NCBI GenBank assembly: GCA_021773075.1
Contig: JAJFKT010000004.1
Coordinates: 124,001 to 188,000 of the forward strand
Direction of reading: 5' to 3'
DNA length: 64,000 bases
From: Woeseiaceae bacterium
GTDB lineage: Bacteria > Pseudomonadota > Gammaproteobacteria > Steroidobacterales > Woeseiaceae
The notes under the pieces were generated by a model. It worked only from the letters and a program-made list of their open reading frames with translations, made no database searches and was not told where the DNA came from. Below, piece by piece: positions 29,827-39,067 of the stretch (the first letter of the stretch is position 1; each line of letters begins with the position of its first letter). A program made the position numbers and the translations under genes.

Positions 29827-30888
29827 ATGAACAGAATCGACAAGTACCTGCAGGCCTCTATTGGGGAAAACGCGTCCGATCTGCATTTCGTTTCCGGCGA
29901 CCCGGTCCGCGCTCGAGTCCACGGCGGACTTAAAGCCATTATGGACGAGCGGCTTACGATTGAAGTCGTTCAGGAAGCCATGTCCGAGATAATGGACGGT
30001 ACGACGAAAAAAACATTCGAAGCCTACGACGCCGCAGATTTTGCTTACGAGATTGAAGATCTATCGCGTTTTCGTGTGAATGTATTTCGACATTTGAATG
30101 GCATCGGCGCGATTTTCCGTGCCATACCATCGAAAGCAATGACGCTCGATGAGCTCAACATGCCGTCCGTCGTGCGCTCACTTTGCCGGCATACGCAAGG
30201 CATGATCCTCGTCACGGGAAAGACCGGTTCGGGTAAGTCGACAACGCTGGCTGCGATGATCGATGAAATGAATCAGCGCATGAAGGGTCACATAATCACG
30301 ATCGAGGACCCGATTGAATTTGTTCACACTGCCAAAGGTTGCCTGATAAGCCAGCGAGAGATTGGTGTACATACAGGGAGTTTTGCCGAAGCACTGCACT
30401 CGGCGCTGCGCGAAGATCCCGATGTTGTCTTGGTCGGTGAGATGCGTGACCTCGAGACGATCAGCATTGCGGTAACCGCTGCTGAGATGGGTATTCTTGT
30501 AATGGGTACATTGCACACGAACGGCGCCGCACAGACCGTTGACCGCATTATTAACTCCTTCCCGGCCGATAAACAAAGCCATATTCGAACTATGATCTCC
30601 ACCTCGCTCAAAGGTGTTGTGTCGCAGCAATTGCTGCCGACCTGCAACAAATCGGGACGGGCCGCTGCGCTCGAAATAATGATCAATACAAACGCAGTCT
30701 CCAACCTGATTCGCCAGGGCAAGCTGGATCAGATTGAAACGGCCATGCAAAGTGGCGGCCGCGTTGGTATGAAGACGATGGATAATGCGCTTATGGATCT
30801 GGTCGACAAGGGCGTGGTTTCCGGCGAGGAGGCCTACCAGCAGGCCAATAACAAGCATATGTTCGAGAAGGTCAAAGACATCGAATAA
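29827..30888 (+). CDS. pilU: PilT/PilU-type pilus retraction ATPase (second copy)
   Basis: 353 residues from ATG 29827, 4 bases after the first copy. Walker A GKTGSGKSTT, Asp box IEDPIEFVH, Walker B VVLVGEMRD, His box LVMGTLHTNG. Its C-terminal VSNLIRQGKLDQIETAMQSG is closer to the PilT AIRNLIRE region than the same part of the first copy, so the symbol pilU is only by position. Other type IV pilus genes are not in the window. Confidence 0.87.
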   Translation: MNRIDKYLQASIGENASDLHFVSGDPVRARVHGGLKAIMDERLTIEVVQEAMSEIMDGTTKKTFEAYDAADFAYEIEDLSRFRVNVFRHLNGIGAIFRAIPSKAMTLDELNMPSVVRSLCRHTQGMILVTGKTGSGKSTTLAAMIDEMNQRMKGHIITIEDPIEFVHTAKGCLISQREIGVHTGSFAEALHSALREDPDVVLVGEMRDLETISIAVTAAEMGILVMGTLHTNGAAQTVDRIINSFPADKQSHIRTMISTSLKGVVSQQLLPTCNKSGRAAALEIMINTNAVSNLIRQGKLDQIETAMQSGGRVGMKTMDNALMDLVDKGVVSGEEAYQQANNKHMFEKVKDIE

Positions 30889-30901
30889 TTCCCGCTGGCC
30901 G

Positions 30902-30910
30902 TGGCATAAT
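30902..30910 (+). promoter_or_regulatory. Extended -10 promoter of metG
   Basis: TGG-CATAAT just after the second PilT-type gene, 45 bases before the metG ATG; the same nine bases as at 26104. No good -35 is seen, as is common for extended -10 promoters. Confidence 0.45.
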
Positions 30911-30954
30911 CGCGCCCATTGTCCACGCGAACCAAGCCAGAATTACTCGCCAAG

Positions 30955-32964
30955 ATGCCTGACCAACAAAGAAAAATTCTCGTCACGAGTGCCCTGCCGT
31001 ACGTTAACGGCTCGCCGCATATGGGGCATTTGGTCGAATACATTCAGACCGATATCTGGGTGCGCTTCCAAAAGCTTCGTGGACACAATTGTATCTATGT
31101 CTGCGCGTCCGATGCGCACGGCACACCCATCATGCTCAAGGCCCGCGAACTTGGAATCACACCCGAGCAATTGACCGCAGGCTATAGCAAAGAATTCGTC
31201 GATGATTTCCGCGACTTTGGTATCGAGTTCGACAATTTTCACACAACTCACTCAGCGGAAAACGAGTCCATCGTCGGAAGCATCTATTCAGCACTGAGCG
31301 AGACCGGTGATATCTACACGCGCACAATTGAACAGTCTTACGATGAAAAGGAAGGCATGTTTCTTCCCGATCGATTTGTTCGCGGCACTTGCCCACGTTG
31401 CAAGACTGAAGACCAATACGGAGACGCCTGCGAGAATTGCGGCGCCACTTATTCCCCCGAAGACCTGATCAACCCGATATCCGTTTTGTCGGGTACGACT
31501 CCGGTCACGCGTGAATCCGAGCACTATTTCTTCAAGCTCAGCGAATATGAGGAGCGGCTCCGAACCTGGATGAACGAGGCGACACTCGACAAGAATGTCG
31601 CGGCCAAGCTTGACGAGTGGTTCGATGCCGGACTACGAGACTGGGATATCTCCCGGGATGCGCCCTACTTCGGATTTCAAATCCCCGGCACTGAAGACAA
31701 GTACTTCTACGTTTGGCTGGATGCGCCAGTCGGCTACATGGCCAGCTTCATGAATCTTTGCGAGCGTGATAACAGTCTGAGTTTCGATGACTACTGGGGC
31801 GCCGGCAGCGACGCCGAGGTGTATCACTTCATTGGTAAGGACATCATGTATTTCCATACCTTGTTTTGGCCTGCCGTGCTCAAAGGTGCTGGATACCGGA
31901 CGCCCACCAGCGTTTACGCGCATGGATTCCTGACCGTAAATGGCCAAAAGATGTCGAAGTCTCGCGGCACCTTTATTAAGGCTCGAACCTACCTCGATAA
32001 CCTCAATCCGAATTTCCTGCGTTATTACTACGCTGCCAAATTGGGGCCAACGATTGAAGATATTGACCTGAATCTTGAGGATTTCGTCGCGCGCGTAAAT
32101 TCGGATCTGGTCGGCAAACTTGTCAACATAGCGAGTCGCTGCGCAGGATTTATTAGCAAGCGATTTGACGGGAAGTTGGCGGATACGTTGCCGGACAATA
32201 AATTGTTTGCAGAATTTGTCGATGCCTCGGAAGTCATTGCTACGCATTTTGAGCGTCGCGAGTTTTCAAAGGCAATGCGACAGGTAATGACGCTGGCCGA
32301 TCAGGCCAATCGCTATATTGATGAAAACAAACCGTGGGTGATGATTAAGGACGAAAGCAAAGGCGATGAGGTGCAGCAGGTTTGCACTCAGGGTCTGAAC
32401 ATGTTCCGCAGCCTCATGATCTATCTGACACCCGTTATTCCTGATATCGCCGAGCGTGCACAGAGCTTTCTTGGAGAGGAGAACTGGCACTGGAACGATG
32501 CTTCAGCACCGTTACTCGGTAGCCATATCAACAAATTTAAGCCGCTGCTTACCCGGGTCGAGGTCGATCAGGTGCAAAAAATGATTGAGCAGTCGCAGGA
32601 GACTTCACCCGTGGCAAACGATGTTAAAGCGAACGACGACACGATCAGCATTGATGACTTTATGCAAGTCGACTTGCGGATTGCGCGCATCGAGAAAGCC
32701 GAGCCCGTCGAAGGTGCGGACAAGCTGCTGGCGTTAACCCTGGATGTTGGCGACAGCACACGCCAGGTCTTCGCTGGCATCAAGGCCGCTTATGATGCCG
32801 AAAGTCTGGTCGGCCGCCATGTCGTTGTGGTTGCCAACCTGGCGCCCAGAAAAATGCGATTCGGTGTTTCCGAAGGCATGGTCCTCGCCTCAGGCCCCGG
32901 CGGTGAGGAAATATTCCTGTTATCACCCGATGCAGGCGCAAAACCGGGCATGCGCGTCAAGTAA
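30955..32964 (+). CDS. metG: Methionyl-tRNA synthetase
   Basis: Class I synthetase charging tRNA-Met. 669 residues. HIGH motif PHMGH, a zinc knuckle with four Cys ([17 protein letters not shown]), KMSKS as [11 protein letters not shown], and a C-terminal tRNA-binding domain (from about residue 565, [18 protein letters not shown]) as in E. coli. ATG at 30955 gives the family N-terminus [14 protein letters not shown]; a TTG at 30919 is in frame but less likely. Followed by the Rsx operon after 16 bases. Confidence 0.97.
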   Translation: MPDQQRKILVTSALPYVNGSPHMGHLVEYIQTDIWVRFQKLRGHNCIYVCASDAHGTPIMLKARELGITPEQLTAGYSKEFVDDFRDFGIEFDNFHTTHSAENESIVGSIYSALSETGDIYTRTIEQSYDEKEGMFLPDRFVRGTCPRCKTEDQYGDACENCGATYSPEDLINPISVLSGTTPVTRESEHYFFKLSEYEERLRTWMNEATLDKNVAAKLDEWFDAGLRDWDISRDAPYFGFQIPGTEDKYFYVWLDAPVGYMASFMNLCERDNSLSFDDYWGAGSDAEVYHFIGKDIMYFHTLFWPAVLKGAGYRTPTSVYAHGFLTVNGQKMSKSRGTFIKARTYLDNLNPNFLRYYYAAKLGPTIEDIDLNLEDFVARVNSDLVGKLVNIASRCAGFISKRFDGKLADTLPDNKLFAEFVDASEVIATHFERREFSKAMRQVMTLADQANRYIDENKPWVMIKDESKGDEVQQVCTQGLNMFRSLMIYLTPVIPDIAERAQSFLGEENWHWNDASAPLLGSHINKFKPLLTRVEVDQVQKMIEQSQETSPVANDVKANDDTISIDDFMQVDLRIARIEKAEPVEGADKLLALTLDVGDSTRQVFAGIKAAYDAESLVGRHVVVVANLAPRKMRFGVSEGMVLASGPGGEEIFLLSPDAGAKPGMRVK

Positions 32965-32980
32965 TCCTTACAATAGTCGA

Positions 32981-33562
32981 ATGACCGAAATCATCGTCAT
33001 TCTCGTTAGTACCGTACTGGTCAATAATTTCGTATTGGTCCGGTTCCTGGGCCTGTGCCCATTCCTCGGCGTGTCCCGCAATCTGGAGGCGGCTACTGGC
33101 ATGTCGCTGGCGACGGGATTCGTACTAACCTTGTCCTCCGCCACGGCCTACCTCATGCACGAGTACATTCTCGTACCGCTGCAACTTGAATACCTGCGAA
33201 CAATCGGATTCATTCTCGTCATTGCCGCCAGCGTTCAATTCACAGAAATAATGGTCCGTCGCATGAGTCCGATGCTTGACCAGGTGCTCGGTATATACAT
33301 TCCTTTGATCGCCACGAATTGTGCGGTGCTCGGCGTCGCCCTTTTGAACGTACAGGCATCAAATAATTTTGTGCAATCGGTGTTCTTCGGTTTCGGCGCG
33401 TCACTCGGTTTCGCCTTGGTCCTTGTTATGTTTGCTGCAATGCGCGAGCGTCTTGAGGCCGCCGATATTCCGGCGCCATTTCGTGGCACGGCGATTGCGT
33501 TGATGACAGCCGGCATCATGTCACTCGCGTTCATGGGCTTCACCGGCATGGCTCGGCCTTGA
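32981..33562 (+). CDS. rsxA: Rsx/Rnf electron transport complex subunit A
   Basis: Integral membrane subunit, homologous to NqrE, of the ion-translocating ferredoxin:NAD oxidoreductase; in E. coli the complex also keeps SoxR reduced. 193 residues, six helices, with the half-helix Cys of [13 protein letters not shown] and of [14 protein letters not shown] that holds the membrane [2Fe-2S] cluster with RsxE. First gene of a complete ABCDGE set with spacings from +9 bases to -20 bases. Confidence 0.97.
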   Translation: MTEIIVILVSTVLVNNFVLVRFLGLCPFLGVSRNLEAATGMSLATGFVLTLSSATAYLMHEYILVPLQLEYLRTIGFILVIAASVQFTEIMVRRMSPMLDQVLGIYIPLIATNCAVLGVALLNVQASNNFVQSVFFGFGASLGFALVLVMFAAMRERLEAADIPAPFRGTAIALMTAGIMSLAFMGFTGMARP

Positions 33563-33571
33563 TCGCGCGTC

Positions 33572-34054
33572 ATGCTGACTGCCGTACTGACCATCGCTGC
33601 TATTTCCTTGCTGGCCGGATTAGGCCTAAGTTTCGCTACTCGGCGATTGCCCGCCAACGACGGCGACCTGGTCGAGCAGGTCAATGACTTGCTACCACAG
33701 ACACAGTGCGCACAGTGCGGCTACGCGGGTTGCCGACCCTATGCTGTCGCGGTGGTCGCAGGCTCTGCCGCGATTAATCTTTGCCCGCCCGGCGGAGAGG
33801 ACACGCTCGGGCGGCTTGCGGATTTGCTCGGCCGCGATCGTATTCCTCTCGCAGAGTCTGTCGTTCCAGCGGTTGCTGTTATCGACGAATCGCTTTGTAT
33901 TGGTTGCACGCATTGTCGCAATGCCTGCCCGGTCGACGCGATTGTTGGCGCGCACCAACTGATGCACACAGTGATCGAAACCGAATGCACAGGTTGTGAA
34001 TTATGCGTTGCTCCGTGCCCGGTTGATTGCATCAGTATGCGACCTCTCCCATGA
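33572..34054 (+). CDS. rsxB: Rsx/Rnf complex subunit B (Fe-S protein)
   Basis: 160 residues, shorter than the 192 of E. coli because it ends soon after the second ferredoxin motif. One N-terminal helix, a four-Cys cluster domain (CAQCGYAGCRPYA plus a later Cys in NLCPPGGE) and two CxxCxxCxxxCP motifs (CIGCTHCRNACP, CTGCELCVAPCP). Passes electrons from the soluble donor into the complex. ATGA overlap with rsxC. Confidence 0.95.
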   Translation: MLTAVLTIAAISLLAGLGLSFATRRLPANDGDLVEQVNDLLPQTQCAQCGYAGCRPYAVAVVAGSAAINLCPPGGEDTLGRLADLLGRDRIPLAESVVPAVAVIDESLCIGCTHCRNACPVDAIVGAHQLMHTVIETECTGCELCVAPCPVDCISMRPLP

Positions 34055-35562
34055 GCGCTCCGACTTACGATCTCGGCAAGCTGCACGGTGGACTACGTTT
34101 GCCAGGCAATAAGGCTGAATCGACAAGCAACGCTATTTTCGACATTCCTTTACCCAGCCAGCTCGTCTTGCCAATAACGCAGCACGTCGGCGACCCAGCA
34201 CAACCTGTCGTCGGCATTGGAGAGCGAGTGCTGAAAGGACAGCTGATCGCTGAACCCGATGGCACGCTCGGTGCACCCGTGCATGCATCATCATCGGGCA
34301 AAGTTATTGCCATCGAACCCTGGCCCGTCTCGCGGCGAAACGGTGAGAACGCCCCGTGTATCATCATTGACTGCGACGGTAGGGATGAAGCTATTCAGCG
34401 TGCGGACGACGGCGGTGACTTCACCAGTCTTGCGCCGGAGGATTTACTGACTCATATCCTGCAGGGCGGCATCGTCGGTCTGGGTGGCGCGGTCTTTCCA
34501 ACTGCACAAAAACTGATGCAGGCCCGTACCTGCGAGTTGGATCACTTGCTGCTCAATGGCGTGGAATGCGAATCGTATATTAGTTGTGATGATTTACTCA
34601 TGCGTGAACGTGCTGGCGAAATAATCAGCGGCGCTCAGATTTTGATGCATGCACTGCAGACAGACGTTTGTTTTCTCGCCGTAGAAAGCGACAAGCCTGA
34701 AGCCATTCGTGCACTCGCCGATGTCTTAAACGAGATTCAGGATCGGCGAATTGCGATAAAACAAGTGCCGACCATTTACCCGTCGGGCGGCGAAGATCAG
34801 CTCGTGCAACTGGTAACCAATCGAGAGGTTCCGAGCGGTGGCTTACCCTCAGATGTCGGTTGCCTTGTACAAAACGTCGGCACGGCGGCGGCTATTCATG
34901 ACTGGGTTGTTAACAATGAACCACTAATTTCCAGAGTCACTACGATCACGGGCGACGGTGTGCTAAACCCCATCAACGTCCGCGCGCGAATCGGCACAAC
35001 TATTGAAGAAGTCGTTAAGCACGCGGGTGGTTATACCGAGCAGGCACAACAACTGATTATCGGTGGCCCTATGACCGGACGTTCAGTCACGACCGACACC
35101 GTGCCGCTGGTCAAGGCAACAAATTGCATCCTGGTGTCATCAGAGGCGCCCTCGCCGGGCGCCGAGCTAGCCTGTATCCGATGCGGTGAATGCGCCGCAG
35201 TTTGTCCTGTTCAGCTGCTGCCGCAACAACTGTTTTGGTACGCTTGCGCAGACAATGAAGCGAAATTGCGGGAGTTCGGTCTCACAGATTGCATCGAATG
35301 CGGATGCTGCGACGTCGTTTGCCCCAGCCACATTCCATTGACTGCCGATTTTCGTGTTGCAAAAGGTCGCATCAGAGAACTCGCGGACGAGAAAGCACGC
35401 GCCGTCCGCGCACGTTCGAGATTTGAGGCGCGCAATGAAAGGCTCGAGCGTGAGAAAGCCAACCGGGAGGCTGAGCTTGCAGAGCAAAAAGAGTCGGCGA
35501 AAGCCGCGGGTCCATCGGCCATCGCCGAAATTCTGAAACGAAAAAAGCGGGATGATTCGTGA
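34051..35562 (+). CDS. rsxC: Rsx/Rnf complex subunit C
   Basis: Peripheral subunit with NADH/FMN and two [4Fe-4S] sites. 503 residues, much shorter than the ~740 of E. coli because the long Ala-rich tail is absent; a short charged coiled coil (RNERLEREKANREAEL) ends it. Seen: GLGGAVFPTAQKL in the FMN-binding region, LLNGVECESYISCDD, IYPSGGEDQLVQL, and ferredoxin motifs CIRCGECAAVCP and CIECGCCDVVCP. Confidence 0.95.
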   Translation: MSAPTYDLGKLHGGLRLPGNKAESTSNAIFDIPLPSQLVLPITQHVGDPAQPVVGIGERVLKGQLIAEPDGTLGAPVHASSSGKVIAIEPWPVSRRNGENAPCIIIDCDGRDEAIQRADDGGDFTSLAPEDLLTHILQGGIVGLGGAVFPTAQKLMQARTCELDHLLLNGVECESYISCDDLLMRERAGEIISGAQILMHALQTDVCFLAVESDKPEAIRALADVLNEIQDRRIAIKQVPTIYPSGGEDQLVQLVTNREVPSGGLPSDVGCLVQNVGTAAAIHDWVVNNEPLISRVTTITGDGVLNPINVRARIGTTIEEVVKHAGGYTEQAQQLIIGGPMTGRSVTTDTVPLVKATNCILVSSEAPSPGAELACIRCGECAAVCPVQLLPQQLFWYACADNEAKLREFGLTDCIECGCCDVVCPSHIPLTADFRVAKGRIRELADEKARAVRARSRFEARNERLEREKANREAELAEQKESAKAAGPSAIAEILKRKKRDDS

Positions 35563-36617
35563 TGCAATTTGAACGCCGCGAAGCCCCGTACATTTCACCA
35601 CAAATCAGCGTGTCATCATTGATGTTACAAGTGCTTGTCGCGCTAATCCCAGCGGCGATGGCACATGTCTGGTACTTCGGACCGGGCTTTATCCTGAATC
35701 TTTTGGTTGCTGTAACTTTTGCTGCCGCGGGCGAAGCCTTGATGCTCAGCTTGCGACGCCGCAAACCGGAAACAGGGCTCACGGACTACAGCGCGCTGGT
35801 AACCGCTGCTCTGCTGGCATTCGCATTGCCATCGTTGACACCATGGTGGGTCACTGCAACGGGCGCCTTGTTTGCCATCGTTGTCGCGAAACACCTATAC
35901 GGTGGTCTGGGCTTCAACATATTCAATCCAGCGATGGCTGGTTACGTTGTGATTTTAATCGCGTTTCCGATGCACCTGAATCTTTGGGTCGCACCACAAA
36001 TGGGTGACCTCGACTACCAACAACTCACAATATTGCAGACACTGCGGTTCACCCTTACCGGATCGCTGCCAGACAACATATTGTTCGATGCCATCAGCCG
36101 CGCTACGCCGCTGGATGTTATGAAGTCCGGTTTGAATAATGCGCGCACTGCCGCTGAAATCAGGGCCATTCCGATCATGGGCGATTTCGGTGGCCGCGGC
36201 TGGGAGTGGATCGGAAATTTCCTCGCCATTGGTGGATTCTGGTTGCTCGTGAAAAAGGTCATCCGTTGGCAGATACCCCTTGGCGTGGGACTCGGGCTGT
36301 TGGTGCCAGCGACGATAATGTATATGGTCGATCCAGGCTCAAATGCCAGCCCAGGTTTCCACCTATTCGGTGGCGCGGCCATTTTGTGCGCATTCTTTAT
36401 CGCGACAGACCCGGTGTCTGCAGCGACCAGCCCCAGGGGCCGCTTGATCTACGGACTGGGCATTGGCTTACTTATTTACTGTATTCGTCGCTGGGGAAGT
36501 TACGCGGACGGCGTCGCATTTGCGGTACTGCTCATGAACATGGCGGTTCCGGCAATCGACTATTTTACCCGGCCTCACATTATCGGTCACAACAATCATG
36601 GTGACAGCGGTGCCTGA
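35562..36617 (+). CDS. rsxD: Rsx/Rnf complex subunit D
   Basis: NqrB-like membrane subunit with covalently bound FMN. 351 residues and about nine helices. Family signatures: GGLGFNIFNPAMAGYV and FFIATDPVSAATSPRG. The expected FMN acceptor Thr182 is in DAISRATPLD. Start ATG 35562 shares one base with the rsxC stop; a GTG just upstream is also in frame. Confidence 0.95.
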   Translation: MQFERREAPYISPQISVSSLMLQVLVALIPAAMAHVWYFGPGFILNLLVAVTFAAAGEALMLSLRRRKPETGLTDYSALVTAALLAFALPSLTPWWVTATGALFAIVVAKHLYGGLGFNIFNPAMAGYVVILIAFPMHLNLWVAPQMGDLDYQQLTILQTLRFTLTGSLPDNILFDAISRATPLDVMKSGLNNARTAAEIRAIPIMGDFGGRGWEWIGNFLAIGGFWLLVKKVIRWQIPLGVGLGLLVPATIMYMVDPGSNASPGFHLFGGAAILCAFFIATDPVSAATSPRGRLIYGLGIGLLIYCIRRWGSYADGVAFAVLLMNMAVPAIDYFTRPHIIGHNNHGDSGA

Positions 36618-37266
36618 TCGTCCTGTTTGGAAAAGCGGAGTAACGCTCGCGATCATCGCTGCGTTTTGCACAGCAATGGTCGCACTTACGTATCAGTTAA
36701 CAGAAAAACGTATCGAACAGAATCGAAAGGAGTGGCTGGAGCGCAGTCTGAAGCCAGCGCTTGCTGGGCTATTCTTTGATAGCCCCGTAACAGAGTCCAT
36801 GCTCGCTCTCCCCACTCCTCACGACTTGCCCGGCTCCGAAACCGCCATCATCTATCGCGTTTACGCTGGCGAAGAGGCAGTCGCCGCCTTGTTTGTCGTG
36901 TCTGCGAGAGATGGTTACGCTGGACCGATACGACTGCTGGTCGGCATCGCGATGGACGGCACCGTGACCGGGATTCGCGTACTTGAGCACCGTGAGACAC
37001 CGGGGCTGGGCGACCGCGTAGAAATCACCAAATCCGATTGGGTATTGCAGTTTGACGGTCATTCGTTGCGGGACCCGGAGCTCAATCTGTGGGCTATCAA
37101 AGGTGATGGTGGGCAGTTTGATCAGCTTTCCGGTGCATCGGTGACGCCGCGAGCCATTATCAGGGCCATCAAGGAAACGCTAACTTATTTCCAGACTAAC
37201 CGAGAAGCCATATTTGCCGCTGTTGCTGACGATAGCGAAAACGAAGATACACCGGAGGACGAATAG
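36598..37266 (+). CDS. rsxG: Rsx/Rnf complex subunit G (FMN-binding)
   Basis: NqrC-like subunit with one N-terminal helix and a periplasmic FMN-binding domain. 222 residues. HRETPGLGDRVE is the conserved stretch; the flavinylation motif reads SGASVTP (residues 178-184). The acceptor position, normally Thr in S/T-G-A-T, is Ser181, with Thr183 close by. The acidic tail DDSENEDTPEDE follows the domain. Overlaps rsxD by 20 bases. Confidence 0.94.
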   Translation: MVTAVPDRPVWKSGVTLAIIAAFCTAMVALTYQLTEKRIEQNRKEWLERSLKPALAGLFFDSPVTESMLALPTPHDLPGSETAIIYRVYAGEEAVAALFVVSARDGYAGPIRLLVGIAMDGTVTGIRVLEHRETPGLGDRVEITKSDWVLQFDGHSLRDPELNLWAIKGDGGQFDQLSGASVTPRAIIRAIKETLTYFQTNREAIFAAVADDSENEDTPEDE

Positions 37267-37940
37267 TGTCGTCCTCTCTTATCGATAAATTCAAGTCCGG
37301 ACTTTGGCACGACAACCCAGGGCTTGTTCAACTTTTGGGTCTTTGTCCATTGCTTGCGGTTACGGCGAGTTTCGTAAACGGACTTGGACTGGGCATCGCG
37401 ACGCTCGCTGTCCTGATGGCATCCAACGCACTGGTTTCGGCAACCAGGCGCTGGATACAAGCGGAAATCCGCGTTCCAATCTATGTCCTGATTATTGCGA
37501 GTCTCGTTACCTGCGTCGAACTCCTGTTCAAAGCTTGGTTTCCGGACCTTGACCGGGCGCTGGGTATATTCATTCCACTTATCGTCACTAACTGCGCCAT
37601 TGTCGCCCGAGCTGAGGTATTTGCATCACGTAATGCGGTCGGGTCAAGCGTCATAGATGGATTGGTAATGGGCAGCGGCTTCGCACTGCTTCTCATGGCA
37701 ATTGGTGCATTTCGCGAGCTCTTTGGACAAGGCACGCTGTTCTCGCGCATGGATATGCTATTCGGCGGAGAACCCATGCGCGGAATTGTCGTGGCTGAGA
37801 ACGGCTGGTTGCTTCTGGTAATGCCACCGGGTGCTTTCTTTAGTCTGGCACTCGCGATTGCCGCCAAGAACGCTATCGACCGGCGCCGCAAAGACGCGCG
37901 CACATCATTGCCGCGTCGCGCGCGAACATTGAATCGTTAG
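37266..37940 (+). CDS. rsxE: Rsx/Rnf complex subunit E
   Basis: NqrD-like membrane subunit, partner of RsxA, six helices, 224 residues. Cys-containing half helices VQLLGLCPLLAVT and PLIVTNCAIVARAE match the family. GTG start overlaps the rsxG stop by one base. The C-terminal tail is basic (DRRRKDARTSLPRRAR). Confidence 0.95.
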   Translation: MSSSLIDKFKSGLWHDNPGLVQLLGLCPLLAVTASFVNGLGLGIATLAVLMASNALVSATRRWIQAEIRVPIYVLIIASLVTCVELLFKAWFPDLDRALGIFIPLIVTNCAIVARAEVFASRNAVGSSVIDGLVMGSGFALLLMAIGAFRELFGQGTLFSRMDMLFGGEPMRGIVVAENGWLLLVMPPGAFFSLALAIAAKNAIDRRRKDARTSLPRRARTLNR

Positions 37941-37949
37941 GGCTGCAAG

Positions 37950-38585
37950 TTGAACACTGAGAAACGCACCGCCATTTACAGCACTCTACGCTCGCGTATG
38001 CCCACGCCAACGACGGAGTTAAATTACAAAAATCCTTTTGAACTGCTAATCGCAGTTATTCTTTCCGCTCAGGCAACTGACATCAGCGTCAATAAGGCGA
38101 CCGACAAGCTGTACCCCGTCGCCTGCACGCCTGAAGACATATTCTCGTTGGGCGTTGACGGTTTGAAGCCTTACATTCGGACAATTGGTCTGTTTAACAG
38201 CAAGGCCGAGAACATTATTAAGACTTGTCGTCTCCTGGTTGACGAGCATGACGGTGCAGTGCCCAGATCTCGCGCGGAGCTCGAAGCGCTACCCGGCGTC
38301 GGCAGAAAGACAGCCAACGTTATTTTGAATACGGCATTCGGCGAACCGACTATCGCCGTCGATACCCATATTTTTCGTGTGTCGAATCGCACGGGCCTCG
38401 CTAAAGGCAAGACACCGCTGGAAGTCGAAAAGCGGTTACTACGGGCGACACCCGACGAATTCAAGCTGGATGCGCACCACTGGCTAATTCTGCATGGACG
38501 ATATGTGTGTAAGGCGCGGACGCCGCTATGTGGTGAATGTCCGATTATTGAGTGGTGCGAGTATCGAAAAAAGGTGGTTTCGTGA
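37950..38585 (+). CDS. nth: Endonuclease III
   Basis: DNA glycosylase/AP lyase for oxidised pyrimidines. 211 residues, the same as E. coli. Helix-hairpin-helix LPGVGRKTANVIL with catalytic Lys120 and Asp138 in VDTHIFRV; four-Cys [4Fe-4S] loop from CKARTPLCGECPIIEWC. Start is TTG at 37950, giving the same N-terminal length as E. coli. It ends the rsx operon as in enterobacteria. Confidence 0.97.
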   Translation: MNTEKRTAIYSTLRSRMPTPTTELNYKNPFELLIAVILSAQATDISVNKATDKLYPVACTPEDIFSLGVDGLKPYIRTIGLFNSKAENIIKTCRLLVDEHDGAVPRSRAELEALPGVGRKTANVILNTAFGEPTIAVDTHIFRVSNRTGLAKGKTPLEVEKRLLRATPDEFKLDAHHWLILHGRYVCKARTPLCGECPIIEWCEYRKKVVS

Positions 38586-39007
38586 TTTTTGGTCAGGACA
38601 GAGCTGAATTGAGAAAAATGTACGCAGAGGCATGGAAAAAGCGCTGCGATAAGACCCCATTGACGCCACTCGAAACACAGATCGTTGATGTAATTGAGTG
38701 GCACCCGGAGTACCACAGTGAGGTCTCCAGTGATGATCTGGACAAGGATTTCACGCCCGATGGTGGCAAGACGAATCCGTTTCTACACATGGGGCTGCAC
38801 CTCAGTATTCGCGAGCAGGTTGCGACGAATCGCCCCGCTGGAATATATGGCGTTTTTACTGCTCTTACAGCCAGCACAGGCGATGCACACGCTGTGGAGC
38901 ATCAGATGATCGATTGTCTTGCAGAAACGCTCTGGGAGGCGCAGAGTCACAATACTGCGCCGGACGAACAAAAATACCTGCAACGGCTGCATCACCTGAC
39001 GCGCTGA
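38582..39007 (+). CDS. DUF1841 protein
   Basis: 141-residue protein of the DUF1841 family, unknown function. Begins at GTG 38582 in a four-base overlap with nth. Conserved stretches are HPEYHSEV and NPFLHMGLHLSIREQV, with several His that could bind metal. In beta- and gammaproteobacteria DUF1841 genes commonly follow nth, as here. It is separated from the MNIO operon by 60 bases. Confidence 0.85.
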   Translation: MIFGQDRAELRKMYAEAWKKRCDKTPLTPLETQIVDVIEWHPEYHSEVSSDDLDKDFTPDGGKTNPFLHMGLHLSIREQVATNRPAGIYGVFTALTASTGDAHAVEHQMIDCLAETLWEAQSHNTAPDEQKYLQRLHHLTR

Positions 39008-39067
39008 GTCCTGTAATAAATCCAGCGACTTACAGGTCTGATCTGATAACTGAAGAACAGGACCACC

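Noticed and set aside
30178-30858. 226-residue open frame on the minus strand inside the second PilT-type gene
   Set aside because: Antisense to an intact ATPase with all motifs; no family match.
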